Notes: generated by a model from the letters alone, not told the origin. Numbered from the stretch's first letter, positions 52,357 through 62,431 are shown. The stretch is 64,000 nt of DNA from Aliikangiella sp965214955 (GCA_965214955.1 CBDCCU010000013.1:186001-250000), one strand, 5' to 3'. Translations and numbers: made by a program.

Positions 52357-53016
52357 ATGTTAGCAAAGTTACTCAAAAGAGAGCTATTAAGACATTGGCG
52401 TTGTCGGCAAGATTTAATCAACCCACTTATTTTCTTTTTGATCACCGTGTCGCTATTTCCATTGGCTGTATCTCCTGGAGGGGAATTACTTAGCCGAATT
52501 GGTAGCGGGGTAATATGGGTGGCGGCATTGTTAGCGTCTATGTTATCTCTAGAAAGCATGTATCGAGACGACTATCACGATGGCACACTAGAGCTGTTAA
52601 TTTTACAATCGGGCTCGCCTTACTCAGTGGTTATTGCCAAGGTAATATCACACTGGTTAACATCGGGGTTGCCTCTGGTTATTATGTCGCCCTTGCTTGC
52701 AGTAATGATGCAAATGGAAACCTCATCAATTAGTGCCTTATTATTAACTTTGTTAATTGGTACACCGGTTTTAAGTTTGTTAGGATCTGTAGGTATGGGA
52801 TTAACCGTTGGTTTGCGCCAAGGTGGTGTACTGCTGAGTTTGTTAGTGTTACCACTTTATATTCCGATTTTAATTTTCGGCGCAAGTGCTGTTTCACGCG
52901 CTAGTATGGGAATGGACTTTGGTGGACAAATTGCTTTTATGGGGGCTTTTTTACTGGGGTGTATTTCCTTAGTGCCTTTAGCCTCGGTGGCGGCAATAAA
53001 AGTTTCGATTAAATAA
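52357..53016 (+). CDS. ccmB: Heme exporter protein B, CcmB
   Basis: Integral membrane subunit of the CcmABCD complex, 219 residues with six TM segments. The N-terminus MLAKLLKRELLRHWRCRQDL is basic, and the family block FFLITVSLFPLAVSPG follows. It begins directly after the ccmA stop (TAAATG), so the two are translated in a coupled way. Confidence 0.97.
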   Translation: MLAKLLKRELLRHWRCRQDLINPLIFFLITVSLFPLAVSPGGELLSRIGSGVIWVAALLASMLSLESMYRDDYHDGTLELLILQSGSPYSVVIAKVISHWLTSGLPLVIMSPLLAVMMQMETSSISALLLTLLIGTPVLSLLGSVGMGLTVGLRQGGVLLSLLVLPLYIPILIFGASAVSRASMGMDFGGQIAFMGAFLLGCISLVPLASVAAIKVSIK

Positions 53017-53066
53017 TTTTAACTATAGTTTTTAGTTATACGATTTAAATAAAAATAGGGGCAATT

Positions 53067-53804
53067 ATGAATTGGCAGTGGTTTCATCGCCTTTCTTCTC
53101 CAAAATGGTTTTATCAACTGAGCGGTCGTTGGCTGCCTTGGATAATGACGCTTAGCTTAGCTTTAATGGCTGCGGGTTTATATCAGGGGCTTTATAATTC
53201 GGTGGTTGATTACCAACAAGGCGATACGGTAAGAATTATGTATTTGCATGTGCCTGCTGCTTTTGCCTCAATGATGTTTTACATGATTATGGCTATTGCC
53301 GCAGCGGTTGGTTATATCTGGCGCATTAAACTTGCTCATATGGCCGCTATTAGTGCGGCACCTGTGGGAGCCGCCATGACCTTTTTAGCGCTTTTAACGG
53401 GGGCATTGTGGGGCAAACCCATGTGGGGAACTTACTGGGTTTGGGATGCTCGTCTTACCTCGGAACTTATTTTATTGTTTTTATACTTGGGCTTTATGTC
53501 ACTCCATCAAGCTTTTGAAGATCGCGAGGTTGGTGACAGAGCGGCAGGTGTTTTAGCCATGGTGGGAGTCATTAACGTACCAATTATCCACTTTTCAGTA
53601 GAGTGGTGGAATACGCTACATCAAGGCGCAACGATTTCTAAGTTTGAAAAACCATCGCTCGACCCATCAATGTTAACGGCATTATTGTTGATGATTTTTG
53701 CAGTAATACTGCTTTGTAGTGCCTTGATGATGTATCGCATGAGAAATGAAGTATTAAGCCGAGAGCACTCTAAAAAATGGGTGAAAGAGGAACTCCAACA
53801 ATGA
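53067..53804 (+). CDS. ccmC: Heme-handling protein CcmC
   Basis: Loads heme onto CcmE in the periplasm. It has 245 residues and six TM segments. The heme-binding tryptophan-rich WWD-type motif is WGTYWVWDARLTSELILLF (about 120-138), flanked by conserved His in MYLHVPAA (about residue 60) and near IHFSVEWWNTLHQ (about 175-190). AGGGG precedes the ATG. It overlaps ccmD by 4 bp (ATGA). Confidence 0.97.
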   Translation: MNWQWFHRLSSPKWFYQLSGRWLPWIMTLSLALMAAGLYQGLYNSVVDYQQGDTVRIMYLHVPAAFASMMFYMIMAIAAAVGYIWRIKLAHMAAISAAPVGAAMTFLALLTGALWGKPMWGTYWVWDARLTSELILLFLYLGFMSLHQAFEDREVGDRAAGVLAMVGVINVPIIHFSVEWWNTLHQGATISKFEKPSLDPSMLTALLLMIFAVILLCSALMMYRMRNEVLSREHSKKWVKEELQQ

Positions 53805-53992
53805 CATTTCAAGAGTTTATTAATATGGGCGGTTACGGCGCTTTTGTTTGGGGCTGTTATGGTGCTGCTTTGGTTATATTTTTAGCGTTATATTTTGGGT
53901 TTAAAGTGCAAAATAAAAAGTTAGTTAATCAGCTAAAAAGAAAATATCGTCAAGAACAAAGAGAACAACAAAATCATTCAAAAGCGGATTAA
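53801..53992 (+). CDS. ccmD: CcmD, small subunit of the heme-release complex
   Basis: A 63-residue single-TM protein that stabilises the CcmABC-CcmE complex. The ATG at 53801 overlaps the ccmC stop as ATGA, which decides the start. FINMGGYGAFVWGCYGAALVI carries the conserved Gly-Tyr-x-x-x-V-W pattern at the start of the TM helix, followed by a basic, Gln-rich cytoplasmic tail. Confidence 0.95.
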   Translation: MTFQEFINMGGYGAFVWGCYGAALVIFLALYFGFKVQNKKLVNQLKRKYRQEQREQQNHSKAD

Positions 53993-54056
53993 CCCGCTTG
54001 AAATTAGTCGAATAAACCTGTTTGTGGTAAGTGAATAATTCAGTGAGAAGTAAACA

Positions 54057-54515
54057 ATGAAACCATTAAGAAAACGTCGTTTAATGTTTGTAATATCCAT
54101 CGTTATAGGCTTAGGTGCCTCGGTTGGTCTGGCTTTGTATGCCATGAAACAAAATATTAATTTGTTTTACTCACCTCAAGAAATTGCCGAGGGTAGCGCA
54201 CCTGTTGGCCCATTAATTCGTGTGGGTGGTTTGGTTGTTGCTGGCAGTGTTAATAGAAACCCCAATGATTTAAAGGTGAGTTTTGATCTTACCGATAATG
54301 CCGAAAGTATTACGGTAACTTATGAAGGAATATTGCCTGATTTATTTAGAGAAGGGCAAGGGATTGTTACTATGGGTAATTTGCAGTCTAATGGTCAATT
54401 TGTTGCTACTGAGGTTTTGGCAAAACATGATGAAAACTATATGTCACCTGAAGTTGCTGATGCCATTAAACAAGCCGAAGCAAAAGCTAAAGCGCGTAAG
54501 CCTAAAGACTCATAA
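54057..54515 (+). CDS. ccmE: Heme chaperone CcmE
   Basis: Periplasmic membrane-anchored chaperone that binds heme covalently and passes it to CcmF/H. It has 152 residues: one N-terminal TM anchor (about 9-28), then an OB-fold domain with RVGGLVVAGSV and YEGILPDLFREGQG. The heme-binding motif LAKHDENYMSP (about 122-132) has the covalently modified His and the Tyr ligand. Confidence 0.97.
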   Translation: MKPLRKRRLMFVISIVIGLGASVGLALYAMKQNINLFYSPQEIAEGSAPVGPLIRVGGLVVAGSVNRNPNDLKVSFDLTDNAESITVTYEGILPDLFREGQGIVTMGNLQSNGQFVATEVLAKHDENYMSPEVADAIKQAEAKAKARKPKDS

Positions 54516-54587
54516 GCGACTATACTTTAGGTTAAATTATATTTAGGTTAAGTACCAATACATACCAATAACGGCTAAGAGACTCAT

Positions 54588-56588
54588 ATGATCCCAGAAA
54601 TTGGAAACCTTGCTTTATCTTTTGGTTTAGCACTTGCCATCATTCAATTTGTTGTCCCGCTAGTGGGTATTCAAACTCATCGTTGGCGTTTGGCGTTGGT
54701 GGCAAAACCTGCGGCAATTGGGCAGTTTGCTTTTGTTGGTTTATCGTTTGTGTGTTTGGCTTATTCTTTTTATGCCAATGATTTTTCGATTGAATATGTG
54801 GCCTCTCACTCTAATCGTTCATTACCTGTTGCTTATCGAATTGGTGCAACTTGGGGCGGGCATGAAGGTTCATTATTATTATGGGCATTTATGCTCAGTA
54901 GTTGGACATTGGCTGTTGCGCTATTAAGTCGTTCTTTGCCATCGCTAACCAGAACTCGGGTGCTTTCGGTGTTAGGTGCGGTGTCTGTTGGTTTTTTAAT
55001 TTTTATTGTTTATACCTCAAATCCTTTTGATCGCCTTTTACCGATTTATCCTGTTGATGGCAGTGATTTAAATCCATTATTGCAAGACCCTGGTATGGTC
55101 TTTCATCCGCCCTTACTTTATATGGGATATGTTGGCTTTTCTGTGGCTTTTGCTTTTGCAATTGCAGCACTACTTGAAGGGCGAGTCGATACTCTATGGG
55201 CAAGGTGGGTGCGCCCTTGGACACAAGCGGCGTGGATGTTTTTAACCCTTGGTATTGCCGCTGGTAGTTGGTGGGCATATTATGAGCTTGGTTGGGGCGG
55301 CTGGTGGTTTTGGGATCCGGTTGAAAATGCTTCGTTTATGCCTTGGTTAATAGGCACAGCGTTACTCCATTCATTAGCGGCAACTGAAAAACGTGGCGTG
55401 TTTAAAGCTTGGACAACACTATTAGCCATTGCCGCATTTAGTTTTAGCTTATTAGGCACTTTTTTAGTTCGCTCGGGTGTTTTAACCTCGGTTCATTCAT
55501 TTGCTAGCGATCCAGTTAGAGGTTTGTATATTTTAATTTTCTTAGCAATTACCGTAGGCGCTTCATTACTGCTATTTGCCATGCGAGGCTCAAAAGTGTC
55601 GGTAACTAGTTGGTATAATTTGTTATCACGCGAAACTTTATTTTTAGTTAATAATTTAATTTTAGCCGTGGTGACCTTTATGATCTTAGTGGGCACTCTG
55701 CAGCCAATTATTGCCGAAATGCTCAATATGGGAAAAGTTTCAGTGGGGCCGCCATATTTTAATTTAGTGTTTAATATTTTAATGGCGCCGCTTGTGTTTT
55801 TAATGGGGCTAGGGCCTGTGGTTAACTGGCGACAATTTTCGTTTGCTACGTTAATCGAAAAAACCAAAATCGCCTTTATTATATCCACAGTTGCGGGTAT
55901 TGCGGTTGCCTTTGGAAGTGGTGAAAAAATATTAATTGATCGTTTTCAGCTCTTCATTGGTAGCTTTTTAATTGCTTGGGTTATTATTTTAAATTTAAGT
56001 GATTGGTGGAAAAAAGCGGCGGCTAAATCATCAATTCCGCTTTTTGCAATGTTTAAAATTTCACCCAGCTTTATTGGCATGTATCTAGCGCATATTGGTT
56101 TGGCAGTTGTGGTTATTGGTGTGGTGTTATCATCACATTTTTCGGTAGAAAAAAATGTCAGACTTTCTTTAGGGCAAATTTATACCATTGGTGATTATAA
56201 CTTTAAGTTTATGAAAATGAGTGATGAAATTGGCCCTAACTATGATGCACTTAGAGGTCATTTTGAGATTTATGAAAATGATGAGCAGGTAGCGTTATTA
56301 CATCCCGAAAAACGCCAGTATCGTGCATCGGGGCAATGGATGACCGAAGCGGGAATTGACGCAACTTTAGGTCGCGATCTTTATGTGGCATTAGGTGAGC
56401 AAATTCCAAATAGTTCAGACTGGGCGGTACGTTTATATGTAAAACCTTTTTTAAGTTGTTTATGGCTTGGCGGAATTTTAATGGGCTTAGGTGGGATCTT
56501 TGCGATGAGCGACAAGCGTTATCGTAAACGGGTTAAAGAAAAGTTTGGTATTGGCGCTAGTGACGCAGCAGGTGGAGCGGCGGCGTGA
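54588..56588 (+). CDS. ccmF: Heme lyase component CcmF
   Basis: Large membrane protein (666 residues, about 15 TM segments) that attaches heme to apocytochrome c with CcmH. The WWD domain reads WGGWWFWDPVENASFMPWL (about 236-254), with the conserved His residues in the flanking periplasmic loops (HEGSLLLW, VFHPPLLYMG, LVRSGVLTSVHSFA). The full length fits the family. It overlaps ccmG by 4 bp. Confidence 0.97.
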   Translation: MIPEIGNLALSFGLALAIIQFVVPLVGIQTHRWRLALVAKPAAIGQFAFVGLSFVCLAYSFYANDFSIEYVASHSNRSLPVAYRIGATWGGHEGSLLLWAFMLSSWTLAVALLSRSLPSLTRTRVLSVLGAVSVGFLIFIVYTSNPFDRLLPIYPVDGSDLNPLLQDPGMVFHPPLLYMGYVGFSVAFAFAIAALLEGRVDTLWARWVRPWTQAAWMFLTLGIAAGSWWAYYELGWGGWWFWDPVENASFMPWLIGTALLHSLAATEKRGVFKAWTTLLAIAAFSFSLLGTFLVRSGVLTSVHSFASDPVRGLYILIFLAITVGASLLLFAMRGSKVSVTSWYNLLSRETLFLVNNLILAVVTFMILVGTLQPIIAEMLNMGKVSVGPPYFNLVFNILMAPLVFLMGLGPVVNWRQFSFATLIEKTKIAFIISTVAGIAVAFGSGEKILIDRFQLFIGSFLIAWVIILNLSDWWKKAAAKSSIPLFAMFKISPSFIGMYLAHIGLAVVVIGVVLSSHFSVEKNVRLSLGQIYTIGDYNFKFMKMSDEIGPNYDALRGHFEIYENDEQVALLHPEKRQYRASGQWMTEAGIDATLGRDLYVALGEQIPNSSDWAVRLYVKPFLSCLWLGGILMGLGGIFAMSDKRYRKRVKEKFGIGASDAAGGAAA

Positions 56589-57148
56589 ATAAAAAACAAG
56601 TTTTATATTTAACGCCACTATTTTTGTTTTTGGCAATGGCGATTTTATTGTGGACAGGTTTAGGTAAAGATCCAACCGAGCTTGACTCGCAGCTTATCGG
56701 CAAGTCAATCCCTCAGTTTGAAAAAGCTTTGTTAGAAGATGCGCAAAAACAAATAACCGATAAAGATATTAAAGGACCAGCGTTAGTAAATGTGTTTGCA
56801 AGTTGGTGTCCTGCTTGTTATCAAGAACATCCTTATTTAATGACTTTGGCGAAAGAAAGCCAAGTTAAAATTTATGGTTTAAATTATAAGGATAAACGCA
56901 ATAAAGGTTTAAAATTTATTCGTGATTTAGGCAACCCTTACAGCCAAATTATTTTTGATGATAATGGCAGGTTAGGTATTGATATGGGCGTTTATGGCGC
57001 ACCAGAAACTTTTGTTATTGATAGCAATAATCAAATTGTCTATCGCCATGTTGGTGTGGTTAATGAGCGTGTTTGGAATACGATTTTAAAGCCAAGAATG
57101 TTCCCTAACTCTCATAAACAATTAAACAGCCAAGGAGAAGCACCATGA
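56585..57148 (+). CDS. ccmG: Thiol:disulfide interchange protein CcmG (DsbE)
   Basis: Membrane-anchored thioredoxin-fold reductant for the cytochrome c CXXCH cysteines. It has 187 residues, with a GTG start that overlaps the ccmF stop. It has an N-terminal TM anchor (about 7-24), then the thioredoxin domain with active site WCPACYQEH (the usual form is WCPTC; Ala for Thr here) and a cis-Pro stretch GVYGAPETFVID. GLNYKDKRNKGLKF is a CcmG-specific insertion block. Confidence 0.96.
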   Translation: MNKKQVLYLTPLFLFLAMAILLWTGLGKDPTELDSQLIGKSIPQFEKALLEDAQKQITDKDIKGPALVNVFASWCPACYQEHPYLMTLAKESQVKIYGLNYKDKRNKGLKFIRDLGNPYSQIIFDDNGRLGIDMGVYGAPETFVIDSNNQIVYRHVGVVNERVWNTILKPRMFPNSHKQLNSQGEAP

Positions 57149-57681
57149 AAACTACTATCTCCATGAAAACAATAAACTCCATGAAAACAATCAGCTTTAT
57201 CTTTGTGGCAATGATGACTTTACTGGTATCAATGAGCTCAAAAGCAGAAATTTTGGTTTATGAGTTTAATAACCCTGCTTTTGAAATGCGCTTTAATCAA
57301 TTAAGCCAAGAACTTCGTTGTCCAAAATGTCAGAACAATAATATTGCTGATTCTAACGCGCCGCTATCGGTTGATCTTAAAAATATTATTTATGAGCAAC
57401 TTCATGCCGGTGCTTCAGATGAAGAAATTGTGAATTATTTAGTCGAAAGATACGGCGACTTTATTACTTATCGTCCACCTGTTAAGCCATCGACTTGGTT
57501 TATTTGGTTTGGCCCGTTTGTTGTATTGTTTATTGGCGCAGTTGTTATTTTGCGGTTTGTGATGGGACGAAAAAAGCCCGCTGAAATTCAGCAACAAGTA
57601 TCAAATGACAATAATGCTAGTGCAAACAGTCAAGCATTATTAAACGAATGGAAAAATGAGTTTCCAAAAGACTCACAATAA
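57145..57681 (+). CDS. ccmH: Cytochrome c maturation protein CcmH (thioreductase part)
   Basis: Membrane-anchored protein that reduces or presents apocytochrome c to CcmF. It has 178 residues. The signal/anchor is followed by the active site LRCPKCQNNNIADSNAPLS (Cys-Pro-Lys-Cys; family LRCPxCQ) and a C-terminal TM segment (about 122-142). The TPR part is in the separate ccmI gene. AAGGAG lies 7 bp before ATG 57145. Its first 39 bp are an imperfect 18-bp tandem repeat giving three starts in frame (57145, 57163, 57181). Confidence 0.95.
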   Translation: MKTTISMKTINSMKTISFIFVAMMTLLVSMSSKAEILVYEFNNPAFEMRFNQLSQELRCPKCQNNNIADSNAPLSVDLKNIIYEQLHAGASDEEIVNYLVERYGDFITYRPPVKPSTWFIWFGPFVVLFIGAVVILRFVMGRKKPAEIQQQVSNDNNASANSQALLNEWKNEFPKDSQ

Positions 57682-57719
57682 TACTTAATCTCATTGAATA
57701 AAATTATAATAGGCTACTC

Positions 57720-59051
57720 ATGCTGACGTTAATCATTATTTTTACCTTGCTCGTTGCGGCTTTTATGCTTCCCAGTCAAATTGGTCAGCAGTCGAAACAG
57801 CTCAATAAAGTTCAAGCCTCTTTAAATGAGAGAATGAGCCAATTAAAACAAGATTTTCAATTCAGAACTAAAGAGTTAGCAAGACGGTTAAAGTCTGGCG
57901 ATTTAGCGCAAGAAGAGTGGCAAGAGCTTTCTGATGAACTCGAAAAAGATATGCTTAGCTCCATTGAAGCGACACAAGCGGCAACTAATACTGGCATATC
58001 TAGCCGCTCAGTATTTTTGGGTGGCTTACTTATTGTTTTTGGCGCGGCAATTGCGGTGATAAGTTATTTTACTAGCAATAACATTGAACTACTTGATATG
58101 CACAAGCAAGTGGTTAATGCGGTTAAAACTGATCCAACTTATATTACAACATTAAGCAAAAAAGCTGACGAGTCGCGCGATAGAGAAAGTTTAGAAAAGC
58201 TTTATTTAGCATTAAGAACAAAAGCTGATATTGAGCCTAATAATGTCAATAACTGGCGCGCAATTTCGGTATTTGATTCGCGCTTAGGCAGAACCCGAGA
58301 ATCTATTCAGGCGGCAAATATGGCCTTAGCCATTGAACCTAATAATCAAGATATTAAAGTGGAGCTTGCTCAAGCATTAGCCACATCAGAAAATGATGAT
58401 GATGTAAAAAAAGCCAATTTAATGCTGCAAGATATCGTTAAGCAAAACCCAACCCATCAAGGCGCTTTAATTACTTTAGGTTTTAACTCATTTAATTTAG
58501 GCAATTACCCGTTAGCGATAGAAGCTTGGGAAGCATTAGTTAAAATGCGGCCAGAAGGAAGTGAAGGCGTAAAAATGATACAAAAAAGCATTGAGGTAGC
58601 AAAGCAAAGAATGACTGGTGAGCCTGTCACTTTAGCTGATCATCATTCAAAACCTGAATCTCAAGTGGCTAATAATGAGCAAGAAAGTGATCAAGACACA
58701 TCGGCAATGATTAAGGTTACCGTTAGTATTTCTGAGGAGATTAAAAAACAGTTAAGTGGAACCGAGCAACTATTTGTTTTTGCTAAAGCGGTAAGCGGCC
58801 CACCATTGCCTTTAGCGGTTGTCAAAACACCTATTAACAATGTAAATCAAGTATTTAGTTTGAGCGATGCTAATGCAATGCGTCCAGAATTAAAGTTGTC
58901 GAACTTTGATCAAGTTCAGTTGGTTGCAAGAGTTTCAAAAAGTGGTGTGGCAATTGCCAAAGCGGGTGACTTTGAAGGCAAAAGCCAGCCATTAACGGCA
59001 CCTTTTTCTAAAGCGCCAATTAATATAGCGATTGATTCGCAAGTTAAGTAG
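57720..59051 (+). CDS. ccmI: Cytochrome c biogenesis protein CcmI (TPR)
   Basis: Apocytochrome c chaperone of the CcmFHI complex, 443 residues. Two TM segments (about 1-18 and 97-117) flank a cytoplasmic coiled coil (KQLNKVQASLNERMSQLKQD). The periplasmic TPR repeats follow at about 175-300, then a C-terminal domain with VTVSISEEIKKQLSGTEQLF typical of the fused CcmH/CycH C-terminus. This split arrangement (ccmH plus ccmI) is common outside the Enterobacteriaceae. Confidence 0.94.
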   Translation: MLTLIIIFTLLVAAFMLPSQIGQQSKQLNKVQASLNERMSQLKQDFQFRTKELARRLKSGDLAQEEWQELSDELEKDMLSSIEATQAATNTGISSRSVFLGGLLIVFGAAIAVISYFTSNNIELLDMHKQVVNAVKTDPTYITTLSKKADESRDRESLEKLYLALRTKADIEPNNVNNWRAISVFDSRLGRTRESIQAANMALAIEPNNQDIKVELAQALATSENDDDVKKANLMLQDIVKQNPTHQGALITLGFNSFNLGNYPLAIEAWEALVKMRPEGSEGVKMIQKSIEVAKQRMTGEPVTLADHHSKPESQVANNEQESDQDTSAMIKVTVSISEEIKKQLSGTEQLFVFAKAVSGPPLPLAVVKTPINNVNQVFSLSDANAMRPELKLSNFDQVQLVARVSKSGVAIAKAGDFEGKSQPLTAPFSKAPINIAIDSQVK

Positions 59052-59149
59052 CTTGAACTTAACCCACAAATTATTTTACATCCTAAATATTGCTAAAGCG
59101 GGTAAATAGTGCCACTCTTTGCCCGTTTACTTTGTCCGTTTAATCGTTG

Positions 59150-60400
59150 ATGGAATTTGAGATGGATAGTTCAGGCAATCACATTAATCAATTAACAAGC
59201 CCTGTCAAAAACGCTGATCGGCAAACCTCTTTAGATTTTATTCGCGGCATTGCCATTTTTGGCATTTTGGTCATGAATATCCAACTTTTTGGAAATGTCT
59301 TTGCATCCTACATTAACCCAACCATTAATGGTGATTTTGAAGGCATAAACCGAATAACTTGGTTTATTACCCATATCTTTTTTGAGCAAAAATTTTATAC
59401 CATTTTCTCCATGCTGTTTGGTGCCGGAATAGTGCTAATGGCCGAAAAGTCGGAGCAAAGCAGCCGCTCTGTATCACCATTGCATTATAGGCGTAGCGTG
59501 TTGTTAATTATGTTTGGTTTAGCTCATGGTTTTTTTATTTGGTATGGTGATATTTTAACTATTTATGGAATTTGTGCTTTATGGGTATTTTGGTTTAGAA
59601 ACGCTAGCCCTTTAACTTTATTGATTACAGGGCTCTTACTTTCTTTTATGGTTAGCTTGATGTTGGTGCTTGTTTATTTTGTTGAACTAGCACCAGAAGA
59701 TATTGCAGAGATAGAGTCATTTTATATGCCTACCAACATTATGCTTGAAAAAGAGGTGAGTGCTTTTGTTGGTAGCTGGGAAGAAAATCAAGTTGCAAGG
59801 GTGAATATAATGCTTGTAATTTTAGAAAATTTACTCTTTTTAAGTTTCAGAATTGCTGGTTGTATGCTTATGGGTATGGCGCTGTTTAAATGGGGCGTTA
59901 TTAACGGCAAAAAAAGTTTAAGTTTTTATAAGAAGCTAACATTAAACTGTTTAATTATAGGCATAGTAATAACTAGTTATGGCGCTTATTTACTCGATAG
60001 TTTAAATTTTAATGATGCTATTACAGCACAAACACTTTTTGGGCAAATTAATTTTTTAGCGAGTATATTAGTGGCAATTGGTTATGTTGGATTGTTTCAA
60101 TGGCTCTATGCTAAGCATCGTGATAACTGGTTAAGTAAAAGGTTTGAAGCGGTTGGCCAAATGGCTTTTACTAATTATATTATGCAGTCAGTTATCTGTA
60201 CCTTTATTTTTTATGGTTATGGTTTAGGTTTATTTGCAAGCTTAACGCGTTTTGAAATGGTGTTTGTTGCATTAGTTGTTTTTAGTGTGCAGCTTATGTG
60301 GTCTAAATGGTGGTTAAGTAAATTTAATTTTGGTCCATTAGAATGGTTATGGCGCAGTTTAACCTATTTAAAAATTCAGCCATTAATAAAAGCCAATTAG
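59150..60400 (+). CDS. DUF418 family membrane protein (YeiB-like)
   Basis: An integral membrane protein of about 416 residues with about 8-10 TM segments. Family features: LDFIRGIAIFGILVMNI at the first TM, RRSVLLIMFGLAHGFFIWYGDIL at the heptaprenyl/acyltransferase-like core, and the C-terminal DUF418 block NYIMQSVICTFIFYGYGLGL with FGPLEWLWRSLTY. The function is not established. Starts at 59147 (TTG), 59150 and 59162 (ATG) are all in frame, none with a strong ribosome-binding site. Confidence 0.9.
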   Translation: MEFEMDSSGNHINQLTSPVKNADRQTSLDFIRGIAIFGILVMNIQLFGNVFASYINPTINGDFEGINRITWFITHIFFEQKFYTIFSMLFGAGIVLMAEKSEQSSRSVSPLHYRRSVLLIMFGLAHGFFIWYGDILTIYGICALWVFWFRNASPLTLLITGLLLSFMVSLMLVLVYFVELAPEDIAEIESFYMPTNIMLEKEVSAFVGSWEENQVARVNIMLVILENLLFLSFRIAGCMLMGMALFKWGVINGKKSLSFYKKLTLNCLIIGIVITSYGAYLLDSLNFNDAITAQTLFGQINFLASILVAIGYVGLFQWLYAKHRDNWLSKRFEAVGQMAFTNYIMQSVICTFIFYGYGLGLFASLTRFEMVFVALVVFSVQLMWSKWWLSKFNFGPLEWLWRSLTYLKIQPLIKAN

Positions 60401-60418
60401 TTCAATATTAGATAAGTT

Positions 60419-62419
60419 ATGAAACAAGAATTTAAAGTTGAATCACCCTTTAAGCCTGCCGGTGATCAGCCCGTTGCAATTGAAAAATTAACTGAAGGCA
60501 TCAATGATGGTTTATCTCATCAAACCTTATTAGGGGTTACCGGTTCGGGTAAAACTTTTACCATTGCCAATGTTATCCAAAAGCTTGCCAGACCCACCAT
60601 TATTTTAGCTCCTAATAAAACATTAGCGGCGCAGCTTTATGGTGAAATGAAATCGTTTTTTCCGCATAACGCGGTGGAGTATTTTGTTTCTTATTACGAT
60701 TATTATCAACCCGAAGCTTATGTGCCAAGTAGTGATACCTTTATTGAGAAAGACGCGTCGATTAATGATCACATTGAACAAATGAGACTTTCTGCAACAC
60801 GCGCATTATTAGAGCGCAGAGATGCGATTATTGTGGCTTCGGTTTCAGCAATTTATGGATTGGGCGACCCAGAACAATTTCATAGCATGGTGATCAATTT
60901 AAAAATTGGCGATGAAATTAACCAAAGACAATTGCTTAAAGGATTTGCTGAACTTCAATTTACTCGCAACGATACAGAGCTGCAAAGAGCAACCTATAGA
61001 GTGCGCGGTGATGTGATTGACATTTTTCCCGCAGAGTCTGAGCGTAATGCTATTCGTATAGAGCTTTTTGATGATGAAGTGGACTCTTTAGCTTTATTTG
61101 ATCCGTTAACGGGTGAAGTTATTAAAAAATTAAAACGAGTCACTATTTTTCCTAAGTCTCACTATGTTACTGCAAGGCAAACCGTTTTAGATGCGATTGA
61201 GCAGATTAAAATTGAGCTTAAAGACAGACTTGCCCGGCTTAAAGAACTCAATAAATTAGTTGAATATCAACGCTTAGAGCAACGAGTAAGATTTGATATT
61301 GAAATGATGCAAGAGCTAGGTTATTGCTCGGGCATTGAGAACTATTCGCGCTTTTTATCGGGTAGAAATCCCGGTGAGCATCCGCCCACATTATTTGACT
61401 ATTTACCCAAAGATGCACTTTTAGTGATTGATGAATCGCATGTAATGGTATCGCAAATTGGCGCTATGTATAAAGGTGATCGCTCGCGTAAAGAAACTCT
61501 AGTGGAATATGGTTTTAGGCTGCCTTCAGCATTAGATAATCGCCCATTAAAGTTTGATGAGTTTGAAAGGTTAGCGCCGCAAACTATTTTTGTATCGGCA
61601 ACACCTGCTAATTATGAAAAAGAAAATTCTAGCGAAGTTGTTGAGCAAGTAGTTAGGCCAACAGGACTTCTTGATCCCGAAGTTGAAATGAGGCCTGTGA
61701 GCACTCAGGTTGATGATTTATTATCGGAGATAACCGAGCGAGCAAAAATTGATGAGCGAGTTTTAGTAACCACTTTAACTAAGCGTATGGCAGAAGATTT
61801 AACCGAATATTTAAATGAACATGGAATAAGGGCTAGATATTTACATTCGGACATTGATACCGTTGAAAGAATGGAAATTATTCAAGATTTAAGGCGCGGC
61901 GAGTTTGATGCATTAATTGGCATAAACCTACTAAGAGAAGGCTTAGATATGCCAGAGGTTTCGTTAGTTGCCATTTTAGATGCCGATAAAGAAGGTTTTT
62001 TACGCTCTGAGCGCTCACTTATTCAAACTATTGGTCGTGCCGCCCGAAACCTTAAAGGTAAAGCGATTTTATATGCGGATAAAGTCACCGGTTCAATGAA
62101 AAAAGCCATTGATGAAACTAATCGTCGCCGCCAAATTCAGCACGAATTTAACCTTAAAAATGGTATTACACCCAAAGGTGTGGTTAAGAAAATTAGCGAT
62201 GTAATGGATACTGGTAGAGAGCAGCAATCATTTTCTAAGCTTAAAAAGGTGGCTGAAACCAAAGCGAAATATCAGTTTGATACACCAAAAGATGCCAGCA
62301 AGTCTATTGCTAAGTTAGAAAAAGAAATGATGGAAGCGGCTAAGAATTTAGAGTTTGAAAAAGCCGCTAAATATCGAGATGAAATTGCGGCTTTAAGAGA
62401 AATTGCTTTTAAACTATAA
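60419..62419 (+). CDS. uvrB: Excinuclease ABC subunit B
   Basis: Damage-verifying helicase-like subunit of nucleotide excision repair. It has 666 residues, close to the E. coli 673. Walker A GVTGSGKTFT (about 40-49), the beta-hairpin stretch YFVSYYDYYQPEAYVPSSD (about 92-110), the DEAD-like VIDESHV (about 336-342), motif VI QTIGRAARN, and the C-terminal UVR domain (about 628-663, LEKEMMEAAKNLEFEKAAKYRDEI in part) that contacts UvrC are all intact. No LexA box is seen in the 18 bp after the DUF418 gene. Confidence 0.98.
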   Translation: MKQEFKVESPFKPAGDQPVAIEKLTEGINDGLSHQTLLGVTGSGKTFTIANVIQKLARPTIILAPNKTLAAQLYGEMKSFFPHNAVEYFVSYYDYYQPEAYVPSSDTFIEKDASINDHIEQMRLSATRALLERRDAIIVASVSAIYGLGDPEQFHSMVINLKIGDEINQRQLLKGFAELQFTRNDTELQRATYRVRGDVIDIFPAESERNAIRIELFDDEVDSLALFDPLTGEVIKKLKRVTIFPKSHYVTARQTVLDAIEQIKIELKDRLARLKELNKLVEYQRLEQRVRFDIEMMQELGYCSGIENYSRFLSGRNPGEHPPTLFDYLPKDALLVIDESHVMVSQIGAMYKGDRSRKETLVEYGFRLPSALDNRPLKFDEFERLAPQTIFVSATPANYEKENSSEVVEQVVRPTGLLDPEVEMRPVSTQVDDLLSEITERAKIDERVLVTTLTKRMAEDLTEYLNEHGIRARYLHSDIDTVERMEIIQDLRRGEFDALIGINLLREGLDMPEVSLVAILDADKEGFLRSERSLIQTIGRAARNLKGKAILYADKVTGSMKKAIDETNRRRQIQHEFNLKNGITPKGVVKKISDVMDTGREQQSFSKLKKVAETKAKYQFDTPKDASKSIAKLEKEMMEAAKNLEFEKAAKYRDEIAALREIAFKL

Positions 62420-62431
62420 GGTCGAAAAAAA

